In this document: positions 19,455 to 28,436 of the stretch, piece after piece | How the letters are laid out: the number at the start of each line of letters is the position of its first letter | Numbering within the stretch: position 1 is the first letter of the stretch | Assembly: GCA_900551945.1 (NCBI GenBank) | Contig: URYE01000004.1 | Span: forward strand, 1-64,000 | Source: an uncultured Eubacterium sp. | GTDB taxonomy: Bacteria; Bacillota; Clostridia; Lachnospirales; Lachnospiraceae | Direction of reading: 5' to 3' | DNA: 64,000 bases | Position numbers and translations under genes: made by a program | Notes under the pieces: generated by a model | Databases searched by the model: none | What the model saw: the letters and a program-made list of their open reading frames with translations, nothing else | Told to the model about the DNA's origin: nothing

Positions 19455-19706
19455 ATGTACAACAATTATGGTTATGACGATAGTTACGATGAGTATTCAT
19501 TTCCACCTAAAAATAGTGTATATGGTGATTATGATGGATATGATAAAGATGCTTATGATGTGTATCTTACAGATGATGATTACCTTGATATGATAGACGC
19601 TTGTTCGTCAAATGACTGCACGGGGCTTGTTGTCAATGGCGAAGGTAAGTTACAAGAGCTTGAAGACTACGATGATGTCTATAATATTAAAAACACTAAA
19701 ATGTAA
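19455..19706 (+). CDS. Small acidic Tyr/Asp-rich protein, unknown
   Basis: An 83-residue, strongly acidic protein starting MYNNYGYDDSYDEYSF, with many Asp and Tyr, two neighbouring Cys (ACSSNDCTG) and no membrane segment. AAAGGGTGTG is placed about nine bases before the ATG, which supports translation. The N-terminal half looks disordered and the C-terminal half may fold. It precedes a DUF5685-like gene by about 140 bases. I do not recognise the family. Confidence 0.6.
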   Translation: MYNNYGYDDSYDEYSFPPKNSVYGDYDGYDKDAYDVYLTDDDYLDMIDACSSNDCTGLVVNGEGKLQELEDYDDVYNIKNTKM

Positions 19707-19844
19707 AATCATTATAAATATTTTATTATATATTTAGGGCGTTCATTGACTGAGAATTAAACTTGTTATATCATATTTATTGTAAAATTTGTTAAAAAAT
19801 TTATTTAAGAATTAATACAAAAATCGTGTAGGAGAGAAGAATTT

Positions 19845-20681
19845 ATGTACGGTTATGTTGTAATTAACCAGCCAGAATTAAAGTTCAAGGAATATGACAT
19901 ATACCGTTCATATTATTGTGGTTTGTGTCATGTGCTTAAGGAAAAATATAGTTTAAAGGGGCAGATGTCAATAAGTTATGACATGACATTTTTAGTAATG
20001 CTTCTTACAGGACTTTATGAACCTGATATAACTTATATAGAAGAAAAGTGCGTGGCACATCCTATAAGAAAACATCAGACACGTTTTAGTTATATTACAG
20101 ATTATGTTGCAGACATGAATATACTTATGACATATTATAAGTGTATTGATGATTGGCAAGACGAAAAAAAGGTAACAAGAAAGGTTTTTTCTGACTTGTT
20201 AAAAAAAAGTGCGCATAAAGTTATGGAAAAATATCCTGAAAAAGCAAAGATAATAAGTGATAATATGAGCGCACTATCTGAAGCTGAAAAAAGGCTTGAA
20301 ACTAATATTGATACAGTTGCAAATTGTTTTGGAAATGTTTTAGGTTGTATATTTGCAATGAAAGATGATGAATGGAAAGATACATTGTATAATATAGGAT
20401 ATAGCTTAGGAAAGTATATATATATATTAGATGCCTACGAAGACCTTGATAAAGATATTAAAGGCAATCAATATAATGTGCTTATATCACACCGACAAGC
20501 GAGTGATTTTGATGAAATGTGTCAGACGGTGCTTAATGCAATTATGGCACAGTGTGCCAAAAACTTTGAAATGCTTCCAATAATTCAAGATGTGCAGATA
20601 TTAAGAAATATATTGTATTCTGGCGTTTGGACTAGGTTTCAAGCGGCTAGGCAAAAAAAGGAACAGGAGAGTGTGAAGTGA
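19845..20681 (+). CDS. DUF5685-like protein
   Basis: A 278-residue, mostly helical, apparently cytoplasmic protein. The N-terminus ([20 protein letters not shown] then [15 protein letters not shown]) has a CxxC pair and matches my memory of the DUF5685 family found in Lachnospiraceae and relatives. Another visible block is [20 protein letters not shown], an acidic helix reminiscent of the Asp-rich helices of all-alpha prenyltransferase folds, which is only suggestive. It overlaps the following J-domain gene by four bases (GTGA), so the two are probably translationally coupled. GGAGAG lies before the ATG. Function is unknown. Confidence 0.7.
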   Translation: MYGYVVINQPELKFKEYDIYRSYYCGLCHVLKEKYSLKGQMSISYDMTFLVMLLTGLYEPDITYIEEKCVAHPIRKHQTRFSYITDYVADMNILMTYYKCIDDWQDEKKVTRKVFSDLLKKSAHKVMEKYPEKAKIISDNMSALSEAEKRLETNIDTVANCFGNVLGCIFAMKDDEWKDTLYNIGYSLGKYIYILDAYEDLDKDIKGNQYNVLISHRQASDFDEMCQTVLNAIMAQCAKNFEMLPIIQDVQILRNILYSGVWTRFQAARQKKEQESVK

Positions 20682-21454
20682 CAGACCCATATAAAATTCT
20701 TGGAGTATCACCAGATGCTTCAGAAGATGAGATAAAAAAAGCATATAGAAAGCTTAGCAGACAATATCACCCGGATGCTAATATAAATAATCCTAATAAA
20801 GCGCAGGCAGAAGAAATGTTTAAGACGGTACAGCAGGCTTATAACCAGATTATGAAGGAACGTCAAGGCGGTTATAATCAGGGATATGGTCAAGGTGGAT
20901 ATTATCAGAATTCTAACGGTGGCTATGGTTATGATGGAGATAATCAAAATCGTGGTCAAGGCGGAGATTTTGGTGGCTTCTGGGGCTTTGGAGGTCCGTT
21001 TGGCTTTGGCGGATATTACAGTGGTTCTCAAGGTGGTTTTGGAGAACCTAATATGGGCAATGACCCAACAAGTGTTCATTTAAAAGCTGCATATAATTAT
21101 ATAAGAAATGGAAGTTTTGACGAAGCTATTAATGTGCTTAATGGAATTGATGACAGAGATGCTAGGTGGTATTTTTATGCGGCACAGGCACATTCTGGTA
21201 AGGGTAATCAAGCAACTGCGATAGAATTTGCAACAAAGGCTGTTCAGATGGACCCAGATAATCAGATGTATCAAAACCTTTACAGAACGCTTCAAAGTGG
21301 TGGGCAGTGGTATGCTAATATGGGACAACAATATGGAAGAACGCCTGCAAGTTCTGGGAATTTCTGTTTAAGACTTATACTGCTTAATCTTATATGTAAT
21401 TTATGTTGTGGTGGCGGTGGTCTTTGCTGTGGGGGGAATAGGTATTATTATTAG
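20678..21454 (+). CDS. J-domain protein with Gly-rich linker and TPR-like C-terminus
   Basis: A 258-residue DnaJ-like co-chaperone. The N-terminal J-domain ([20 protein letters not shown]) has the HPD tripeptide at residues 31-33, needed to stimulate DnaK ATPase. A Gly/Tyr/Gln-rich linker spans about residues 68-125. A TPR-like helical pair follows ([38 protein letters not shown]). The tail is hydrophobic and Cys-rich ([17 protein letters not shown]). There is no zinc-finger domain, so it is a type III J-protein rather than DnaJ itself. The GTG start overlaps the stop of the DUF5685-like gene. The client is unknown. Confidence 0.88.
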   Translation: MTDPYKILGVSPDASEDEIKKAYRKLSRQYHPDANINNPNKAQAEEMFKTVQQAYNQIMKERQGGYNQGYGQGGYYQNSNGGYGYDGDNQNRGQGGDFGGFWGFGGPFGFGGYYSGSQGGFGEPNMGNDPTSVHLKAAYNYIRNGSFDEAINVLNGIDDRDARWYFYAAQAHSGKGNQATAIEFATKAVQMDPDNQMYQNLYRTLQSGGQWYANMGQQYGRTPASSGNFCLRLILLNLICNLCCGGGGLCCGGNRYYY

Positions 21455-21471
21455 ATTGGTTGATAACGGGC

Positions 21472-21502
21472 GGAAAAATGGTATGGCATTTTTCCTTTTT
21501 TT
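21472..21502 (+). terminator. Intrinsic terminator after the J-domain gene
   Basis: GGAAAAATG pairs with CATTTTTCC around a six-base loop, followed by seven T. Confidence 0.85.
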
Positions 21503-21652
21503 GCTTGAACGACACGCAAGGCTATGGTTGCATAATGTTTCAACTGGTGTTGAGATGGCTTGAGAAACTCACAAAGAGTTTTTAAATAGTTTGCCATTCA
21601 TGCTTAAGTCTAATAATACTACTATGTTTATTGATGGAGAGTGGGATATTAT

Positions 21653-23470
21653 TTAGTAGTTGGCTATCCATTGGTCAAAGCGTTCGTTTAGGGTGTCGAA
21701 GGTTACAGGACCTAAGTCCATTATGAATTTGTGAAATTCTTTGAGGTTGAACTTATCACCAAGACGACTTTGTGCTGTTTCTTTTAATTCAGAAAAGCCG
21801 ATATATCCAAGAACATATTTACAATAATTGGCAGGCTCGGATACTATTGAGTTGAAAATGGTTTTGGCAACGGTGCTGTCGAAGCCGTAATCGGAAAGAA
21901 AGCTTGCTGTGTTACTTTCATCCCAGCCATAATAGTTAATACCGATATCCATTTTTGCATAAAGGCAGAGTATTGTAGCATAGTTAGCGGCGGCTAACGA
22001 GTTTAATTTGTCATTGCCTGTATTTGCATAAGAATAGGAATGTAATTCGCAATAAGTTGCCCAACCTTCAACGAAGCCATTTGGCTGTAATATAAATCGT
22101 ATCGGATTAGGATTACTTGCTGTAAAGTATGTCATTTGGTACATGTGACCGGGATAACCTTCGTGTGCCATTGTTGCATAAAGAGTATTGCTATCGGACT
22201 CACTAGGATTGATATATATTGAATTGACAGATATATTATCAAGCTGAGGTGTAAAATACATAGCAGGACTTGCATAGTCTTTTAAGGAGTCGGATATATA
22301 GTTTATTGTGCAATCAACATCTGGTGCATCTGGAAAATCCTCTTTTATTTTATTTTTTAAATCGCTAATAATGTCGGCAGGGTTTGATATGCCAAAGCTA
22401 AAGCTTTCAAAAGCTGTTGAAAGTGTAGGCTCGTTGACAAGGAGTTTTTGCATGGCTATCAAATTTTTCTTTAAATATTTATCTGCAAGGGCATTTAATT
22501 CTTCAACAGACTTTGACCAGCCGAGATTATATTTTAAAAGGTATTCAAAGTATTTATCACCATTAGGATAATTTTTAAGACCGCCTTTGTAAATATTGCT
22601 TCCAAGTAAGCTATTAAGCCCGTCAATAAGTATGTTGTATCCTTTTACTAAATGTTCTTGTATAGCTGATAAATTTTGTTTTTTGTATTCTTCCTTTTGT
22701 TCATCAGATATATTGTTAAGTGAGTTTAATCTTTCATCAAATGTAGTGATTAAAAATCCGCTGTCTACACTTTGTACGAATGTTTGACATTGAGTTATAA
22801 TTTCATTTGCAAGTTCATCCTGCATAAAATATCCTGCTTTGCTTCTTAGTGTTTCATAATCGACAATATTTTGGAAAAATCTATCAGTATCACACATAAG
22901 TGTTATATATTCTGTTATATCTTTTTCTTCTTCGAAAGAGTATTCAGCAAATATTAATGGTAGCTGAACTTGTATGCCTATTGTTGTTGAAAGTTGTGTA
23001 TTAAAAAGATATAAGTCGGAGTATTCAAGCTGTGTTTCTAAATATCTTTTAAGCTCATCGTATGTTATTTGCTGTGATTGTGATAGTGAACTTCTATCAA
23101 AAGTTAAAAGCTCGTTTAAAGCTTCGGTTATATCATTAACTGAGTCAAGTTCTTCTAGGTCGATACTTCCTAAAGTAACTTCGTAGTCATCAATTCCGTA
23201 ATCTTTAGGGTGTTCTAGTAGTGAATGTAGTGTTACTGTATCAGAAGTTACGGAGTTACAAAAAAGGTCATTTGTATAGTTGTTAAAGGCTTCGTTGTCA
23301 GCTAAAGCATAATCTATTGTACTTGTTTGGGCGTTGTTGTTTTTTGTATTGTTGGAATTGTTATCAGATAAAAACGGAGTTGAACAGCCGCTAGTTACGG
23401 TGATTATTATTATACATAGTAGTATGTATATGTAGTGGCTTAAGATTTTGTGTAGTTTTTGTTGTTTCAT
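21653..23470 (-). CDS. DUF885 family lipoprotein, putative metallopeptidase
   Basis: A 605-residue exported protein. The N-terminus has a basic start, a long hydrophobic segment and a lipobox (TVTSGC), so it is probably anchored by lipid at the outer face of the membrane. A Ser/Asn/Thr-rich spacer precedes a long helical domain. The motif HEGYPGH, about two-thirds along, and FVEGWATYCE behind it form the HExxH-like zinc site seen in DUF885 proteins, which resemble M2/M3-type helical metallopeptidases. Peptidase activity is inferred, not shown. A TCCTCC-type ribosome site (GGAGGA on the minus strand) precedes the ATG. It is transcribed divergently from metG, with a palindromic repeat in the gap. 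Confidence 0.88.
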   Translation of the reverse strand: MKQQKLHKILSHYIYILLCIIIITVTSGCSTPFLSDNNSNNTKNNNAQTSTIDYALADNEAFNNYTNDLFCNSVTSDTVTLHSLLEHPKDYGIDDYEVTLGSIDLEELDSVNDITEALNELLTFDRSSLSQSQQITYDELKRYLETQLEYSDLYLFNTQLSTTIGIQVQLPLIFAEYSFEEEKDITEYITLMCDTDRFFQNIVDYETLRSKAGYFMQDELANEIITQCQTFVQSVDSGFLITTFDERLNSLNNISDEQKEEYKKQNLSAIQEHLVKGYNILIDGLNSLLGSNIYKGGLKNYPNGDKYFEYLLKYNLGWSKSVEELNALADKYLKKNLIAMQKLLVNEPTLSTAFESFSFGISNPADIISDLKNKIKEDFPDAPDVDCTINYISDSLKDYASPAMYFTPQLDNISVNSIYINPSESDSNTLYATMAHEGYPGHMYQMTYFTASNPNPIRFILQPNGFVEGWATYCELHSYSYANTGNDKLNSLAAANYATILCLYAKMDIGINYYGWDESNTASFLSDYGFDSTVAKTIFNSIVSEPANYCKYVLGYIGFSELKETAQSRLGDKFNLKEFHKFIMDLGPVTFDTLNERFDQWIANY

Positions 23471-23584
23471 AGTTCCTCCTTTATTTGATTGAATATGTAT
23501 AGTTTAGCAGATAATTTGTAATCAATAAATATTATAATTATATTAATATGATATGAATTAGGATATGTTTATAGTACTGTAGTG

Positions 23585-23808
23585 GTTTCTGTATTTTGCA
23601 AGGTTTGGCTTTAGAGAGATATCAGTCTTATATAAAACAATCACACACCAGTAAAAGTACAACTTAACAAATTTATATGCCCTCGCCAAACAAGGATGTT
23701 TGTCGCTGTCATACAAATCTGTTAAGTTGTTCTTTGTAATGGTGCATTTTTATTGTTTTATATAAGGCTGATATCTTTTTTTTATTTTTTTGAGCAAAAT
23801 ACAGAAAC
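23585..23808. repeat. Palindromic repeat, copy 1 (largest)
   Basis: The outermost arms are a perfect 15-base inverted repeat (GTTTCTGTATTTTGC / GCAAAATACAGAAAC). Inside are the arms GATATCAGTCTTATATAAAACAA / TTGTTTTATATAAGGCTGATATC. The core common to the family follows: CACCAGTAAAAGTACAA, a variable stem, an apical AAACAAGGATGTTT hairpin, the closing stem, and GTTCTTTGTAATGGTGCA. The copy lies between two divergent genes, so it is not placed as a terminator. Other copies are at 37,604, 38,783, 48,951 and 58,566. Confidence 0.85.
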
Positions 23809-24035
23809 TTTTGAGTTGTAGGGTAGCTACAAAATTGTTGGTGGAAGTTATATTTTTATTATATTGTTTATATAGAAAAACTAAAAATAAGGTAAGTACT
23901 GGGATTATAAAATTTTTTATGGGGAGTGTGATTTTAAATTTTTGTGTGATTAGTTTTAAACGTGAGATTGTTTTTTGGAGCTATTATGGTATACTAAAGA
24001 AATAAAATTTATTAAAGATAATGGAGGAGATATAA

Positions 24036-24291
24036 ATGCCACAGAATAAAGGACCATTTTATATGACAACAGCTATTGCCTATACATCGGGCAAGCCACA
24101 TATTGGTAATACTTATGAAATCGTGCTTGCAGACAGTATTGCACGTTTTAAAAGACAGCAGGGCTTTGATGTGCGTTTTCAGACGGGTACTGATGAGCAT
24201 GGTCAAAAGATTGAGTTGAAAGCAGAAGAAGCTGGAATTACACCAAGGGAATTTGTTGATAACGTATCTACAGAGATTAAGAGAATTTGGG
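24036..24291 (+). CDS. metG: Methionyl-tRNA synthetase, first exon
   Basis: The first 85 codons of MetRS. The class I HIGH-type motif HIGNTYE and the block TGTDEHGQKIE are visible. GGAGGAG precedes the ATG. The reading frame runs into an inserted IStron after the Trp codon TGG at 24288-24290. Without splicing the ribosome would add eight foreign codons and stop at 24315-24317, giving a 93-residue fragment without the catalytic site. Joining 24291 to 26421 gives the expected Trp-Asp-Leu-Met and a continuous 668-residue MetRS (2,007 bases, divisible by three). MetRS charges tRNA-Met and is essential unless a second copy exists. A TATACT box lies upstream near 23,990. Confidence 0.93.
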
Positions 24292-24800
24292 TAACAAAAT
24301 TAAATCAATCTGTATAAATATATACAGAAGTATAGATTTTTATTAAACAGAAGGCCCTTCGTATCGAGTAATCGGTGCGAACTCAGTGTTAATTGCTTTT
24401 AATCCCTAAAGCCTTACACCGAAACAGTAATCTGAAAGGATAAACTGGTCAGTAGACAGGTGCGAAAGCAAAAAAAACGTAAGGATAGCATAAGGTGAAA
24501 TAAAAATATCTCAGTGTTAATGATAGGAAAGAGTAATCTTGCGTGACACATTAAAAACGGATATCCTAAGTGCTTAAACAATGGGTGTTTAGCAGCGAAA
24601 GTCCTAAGTCTTAAAAAGATATGGAAGACGTTCAACGACTATCTCCTTGAGGGAGAGTAAAGCCACAAGCGAATGGTGGAAGAAAAATACTGCCCCACAC
24701 AAGTTAATATGTGGGTGAAGATATAGTCTACGCTTATGTGAAAGCATAAGAGGTCTGCTGGTGACAGTAAGACTGCTATAGGAGTTGCGACTTATAGTGA
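24292..24800 (+). ncRNA. Group I self-splicing intron, catalytic core
   Basis: The conserved P and Q elements read AATTGC (24391) and AATCCCTAAAGCC (24401). The R element containing the 5' strand of P7 is TTCAACGACTAT (24631-24642), and the S element with the 3' strand of P7 is GAAGATATAGTCT (24717-24729). A GCGAAAGC tetraloop hairpin near 24,460 is also present. R and S are the most diagnostic group I blocks. The intron as spliced runs to the right end of the element. The exact splice sites within the GGG/GG boundary cannot be fixed by eye, and I could not define P1 with certainty. Confidence 0.87.
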
Positions 24801-24933
24801 ATGAGATAAATATATACAAAATAATAATAATGATATGTAAATTTGTTAGATTGCTCTAGTAAAAGATGTTATAATTTATTTATGAATAAGTAGTAAGTAT
24901 TTGCTTGAATATAAATAAAGGTGGGAATGTCTT

Positions 24934-25032
24934 ATGGAGTTAATTAGTATAGGTAAATTTGCTAAAAACAAAGTGCTAACCACTGATACAAAATATTTGT
25001 TTAGGAGTCAATTGGGGGAGGTGACAATATGA
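24934..25032 (+). pseudogene. tnpA: tnpA remnant (IS607-type serine recombinase, internally deleted)
   Basis: A 32-codon frame beginning MELISIGKFAK, which matches the start of the MerR-like DNA-binding domain of IS607 TnpA. It then departs into unrelated residues and ends LGEVTI with its stop overlapping the tnpB ATG (ATGA). I read it as the two ends of tnpA joined by a large internal deletion: the catalytic Ser and resolvase domain are gone, while the original start and the translational coupling to tnpB remain. AAAGGTGGG lies upstream. The element can therefore move only if a recombinase is supplied elsewhere. Confidence 0.7.
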
Positions 25033-26216
25033 TACTCGCTCAAAAGATTAGATTAAAACCTACAGAAAAACAAGAAATAATATTTTGGAAAAGTGCAGGT
25101 GTAGCACGTTGGTCTTATAACTATTATGTTTCAGAACGCAATAGGTTATATAATGAATGGGTTCAAAACGGTAAACAAGGTAAGTTTATTTTTAAAGAAA
25201 ACGAACTCAGAAAATATATTAATAATGTATTAAAGCCAACTACGCATAAATGGTTAAGTGAAGTTGGTAGTAATGTTATGAAACAAGGAGTTAAAGACGC
25301 TGATACAGCTTTTATAAAATATTTTCAAGGTCTATCAGGTAAGCCTAAATTAAAGTCTAAACATAAAAGTAAAATAAGTTTTTATGTAAATTATGAGTCA
25401 ATTGTTAGAAAGCAGGGTGGATTTCAAGGAGAAAAGCTTGTTTTTGTTAAAACCTGTTCTCCATTACCTAAATTACCAAAGGGAAAGAAATATTCTAATC
25501 CTAGAATATCTTATGACGGTAAGTATTGGTATATTTCCGTAGGATATGAAGTAGCTGAAAGAAATGAAGAATTAACTGATGAAAGTTTAGGCATTGATTT
25601 AGGAATAAAAGATTTGGCAATCTGTTCTAATGGTAAGAAGTATAAAAATATCAATAAGATAAAAGAAGTAAAACGATTAGAAAAGAAACTTTGTAGAGAA
25701 CAGAGAAAATTGTCAAGGAAAATCACAGCTAATATCAAAGCATATAAAGTGGTTGGTAAAAAGCGTTATCCTATATGGATACGACCTTTAAAAGAATGTA
25801 AAAATATTCAAAAGCAAAATCAAGTAATAAGATTATTAAATAAACGACTTACAGATATAAGAAATAATTATCTTCATCAAACTACGGCAGAGATAGTGAA
25901 AACCAAACCATCTCGTATAGTAATGGAAAACTTAAATGTAAGGGGAATGATGAAGAATAAACATTTAGCTAAGTCGATAGCACAACAAAAGTTTTTTGAA
26001 TTTAAAAGACAGATAAAATATAAAAGTAAATTAATAGGGATACCTGTAATTGAAGTTGATAAGTTTTATCCGTCAAGTAAGATGTGTAGTTGTTGTGGTA
26101 ATGTTAAGAAAGAATTGAAGTTATCAGATAGAATATATAAATGTAGCATTTGCGGTCTTGTAATAGATAGAGATTACAATGCAAGCATAAATTTAGCAAA
26201 TTATAAATTAGTATAA
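25029..26216 (+). CDS. tnpB: TnpB RNA-guided nuclease (IS607 type)
   Basis: A 395-residue TnpB, ancestor-like relative of Cas12. An N-terminal wedge/REC-like region precedes the split RuvC nuclease: GIDLGIKDLA with D190, IVMENLNVRG with E300, and DRDYNAS with D380/D382. Between the last two motifs is the four-Cys zinc finger (CSCCGNVKKE, then CSICGL). All catalytic residues are present and the frame is intact, so an active RNA-guided DNA endonuclease is predicted. Known TnpBs cut sites next to a target-adjacent motif using an omega-RNA from the element's right end and so favour retention of the transposon. The start is fixed by the ATGA overlap with the tnpA remnant. It was not annotated as a transposase, since TnpB does not transpose DNA. 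Confidence 0.93.
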   Translation: MILAQKIRLKPTEKQEIIFWKSAGVARWSYNYYVSERNRLYNEWVQNGKQGKFIFKENELRKYINNVLKPTTHKWLSEVGSNVMKQGVKDADTAFIKYFQGLSGKPKLKSKHKSKISFYVNYESIVRKQGGFQGEKLVFVKTCSPLPKLPKGKKYSNPRISYDGKYWYISVGYEVAERNEELTDESLGIDLGIKDLAICSNGKKYKNINKIKEVKRLEKKLCREQRKLSRKITANIKAYKVVGKKRYPIWIRPLKECKNIQKQNQVIRLLNKRLTDIRNNYLHQTTAEIVKTKPSRIVMENLNVRGMMKNKHLAKSIAQQKFFEFKRQIKYKSKLIGIPVIEVDKFYPSSKMCSCCGNVKKELKLSDRIYKCSICGLVIDRDYNASINLANYKLV

Positions 26217-26420
26217 ATTCACATAAAAGAAAATACTAATATGTACCTATCGCTTACTAGGGAATTTAAGCCTATGGAGTGTCATATCAAACGAAAGTAG
26301 TTAATAAGATTTTCTTATAACCAAATCGGACACGATGAAGTAGGAAATCTGATTTGTGAAAACAGATACAGTATAAATTTATATAGATTATTTTAGATTT
26401 GTATATATTTATCGTAGCGG
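26217..26420 (+). ncRNA. Putative omega-RNA scaffold and right end
   Basis: About 200 bases follow the tnpB stop with no reading frame. The block GGGAATTTAAGCCTATGGAG looks like omega-RNA scaffold conserved in IS607-type elements, and several short stems are possible. The RNA would run off the right end, so its guide is the metG exon sequence from 26421 (ACTTAATGAACAC). Overlap with the end of tnpB is likely. Assignment rests on position and on that one block. Confidence 0.65.
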
Positions 26421-28171
26421 ACTTAATGAACACTTCTTATGACAAGTTTATAAGAACTACTGATGATTACCACGAAAAGCAGGTTCAGAAGATTTTTAAG
26501 AAGTTATATGATAAAGGAGATATCTATAAGGGACATTATGAGGGTATGTATTGTACTCCTTGTGAATCTTTCTTTACAGCTTCACAGCTTGTAGATGGAA
26601 AATGCCCTGACTGTGGAAGACCTTGTCAGCCAGCTAAGGAAGAAGCTTATTTCTTTAAAATGAGTAAATATGCTGACAAGCTTATTAAGCATATTGAAGA
26701 ACACCCTGAATTTATACAGCCAGAGTCAAGAAAGAATGAAATGATGAACAACTTTTTAAAGGCTGGACTTCAAGACCTTTGCGTGTCAAGAACATCATTT
26801 AAGTGGGGAATACCAGTTGATTTTGATGACAGACATGTAGTTTATGTGTGGATTGACGCACTTAGCAACTATATTACAGGCTTAGGCTATGATGTGGATG
26901 GCAATAACGATGAATTATTCAATAAGTATTGGCCTGCCGACATTCACCTTATTGGTAAGGATATATTAAGATTTCATACAATCTATTGGCCTATTATGCT
27001 TATGGCTCTTGATTTACCACTTCCAAAGCAGGTATTTGGTCACCCTTGGTTATTACAGGGCGATGGTAAGATGAGTAAGTCTAAGGGAAATGTAATCTAT
27101 GCCGATGACCTCGTTGATATGTTTGGCGTTGATGCCGTAAGATACTTTGTACTTCACGAAATGCCATTTGAAAATGATGGTGTTATTACTTGGGAGCTTC
27201 TCGTTGAAAGAATGAACTCTGAGCTTGCTAACACACTTGGTAATCTTGTAAATAGAACTATTGCTATGACAAATAAGTATTTTGGTGGCGTAGTTAATAA
27301 AACTGGTGTTACAAGTGAGGGCGCAGGTGTTGACGAGTCAGGTGCAAGCCTTGACTTTGATGCAGATTTAAAGGCTGTAGTTACAGCTACAAAGCAAAAG
27401 GTTGAAGACAAGATGGCTACACTTCACGTTGCTGACGCTATGACAGAGATATTTACATTATTTAAGAGATGTAATAAGTATATTGATGAAACAATGCCTT
27501 GGGCTTTAGCAAAGGATGAAGCTAAAAAGGACAGACTTTCAGAAGTGTTATACAACCTTGTTGAAAGTATTACAATTGGAGCTAATCTTTTAATACCATA
27601 TATGCCAGAAACAGCAGAAAAGATATTTGCACAGCTTTATCCTACTGCACCAAAGACAGGTGAACGTGATATGGACGACCTTGACAAGTTTGGTTTAAGA
27701 GAAAATGGTTTAAATGTAACAGACAAGCCAGAAATTCTTTTTGCAAGACTTGATCTTGAAGAAGTGTTAAAGAAAGCCGAAGAAATTCAAGAAGCTCAAA
27801 GAAAGGCAGCAGGCGGTGTAAAGTATCCAGAAGTTGAGAAAAAGCCAGAGATTACAATAGATGATTTTGACAAGGTGCAAATTCAAGTGGGTGAAGTATT
27901 AAAGTGTGAGCCAGTAAAGAAAGCTAAGAAGCTTCTTGTATCACAGATAAGAGTTGGAGATGAAGTAAGACAGATTGTATCTGGCATTGCTAACTACTAC
28001 AAGCCAGAAGACATGGTTGGTAAAAAGGTAGCTGTTATTACTAACTTAAAGCCATGTAAGCTTTGTGGTGTAGAGTCACAAGGCATGATACTTGCAGCTA
28101 GTGATGATGAAGGTAACTTATCAGTACTTACAACAGATAAGGATATTATTGCTGGTAGCGAAATAAAATAA
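26421..28171 (+). CDS. metG: Methionyl-tRNA synthetase, second exon
   Basis: The remaining 583 codons of MetRS. It resumes at the Asp before LMNTSYDKFIRTTDDYHEKQ, continues through the zinc-binding connective peptide (CTPCESFF, CPDCGRPC), the KMSKSKGN signature loop and the anticodon-binding helices. It ends with a C-terminal OB-fold tRNA-binding domain (VQIQVGEVLKCEPVKKAKK, LKPCKLCGVESQGMIL). Codon use matches the host. There is no ribosome site at a start that would give a working product, so expression depends on splicing. A terminator follows at 28,205. Confidence 0.95.
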
Positions 28172-28204
28172 TAATAAATATTTTTCATAAAAAATAAAGC
28201 TTAG

Positions 28205-28260
28205 GTAGAATAAGCGCAAAGTGATATTTTAATATTATTTTGCGTTTGTTCTACTTTTTT
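28205..28260 (+). terminator. Intrinsic terminator after metG
   Basis: GTAGAATAAGCGCAAA pairs with TTTGCGTTTGTTCTAC, followed by six T. Confidence 0.85.
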
Positions 28261-28436
28261 ATATTTGTTTTATTCAAGCCAAATTATGTTAATTACAATC
28301 CTAATGTTGACTTAATCTGACCTTAGATTTAAAATAAATATAAGTATACATATAATATATTTTAAAGTATGGTTAAGTCGTAATTAACAATGTTAATACA
28401 CAATAATGTTAAAAAACTACATTGGGAGGTTTTACT

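Larger units (their letters stand above)
24292..26420 (+). mobile_element. IStron: group I intron plus IS607-type element inserted in metG
   Basis: A 2.1-kb insertion splits metG. Its left part carries the conserved core of a group I intron, its middle a tnpA remnant overlapping an intact tnpB, and its right end an omega-RNA-like sequence. The boundaries fit IS607 serine-recombinase chemistry: the left flank reads TTTGGG, the right flank GCGGAC, and sharing one GG core rebuilds TTTGGGAC and the metG frame. TGGG at 24288-24291 would be the TnpB target-adjacent motif, as I recall for the Clostridium botulinum IS607-type IStron. The orientation is the same as metG, as required for splicing. Confidence 0.88.

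Noticed and set aside
23790-24005. 71-codon frame from TTG upstream of metG
   Set aside because: No ribosome site, begins inside the outer arm of the palindromic repeat and covers the metG promoter region. It reads like random AT-rich sequence.
24292-26420. Group II intron in metG
   Set aside because: No reverse transcriptase/maturase and no domain V motif. The R and S blocks and TnpB fit an IStron instead.
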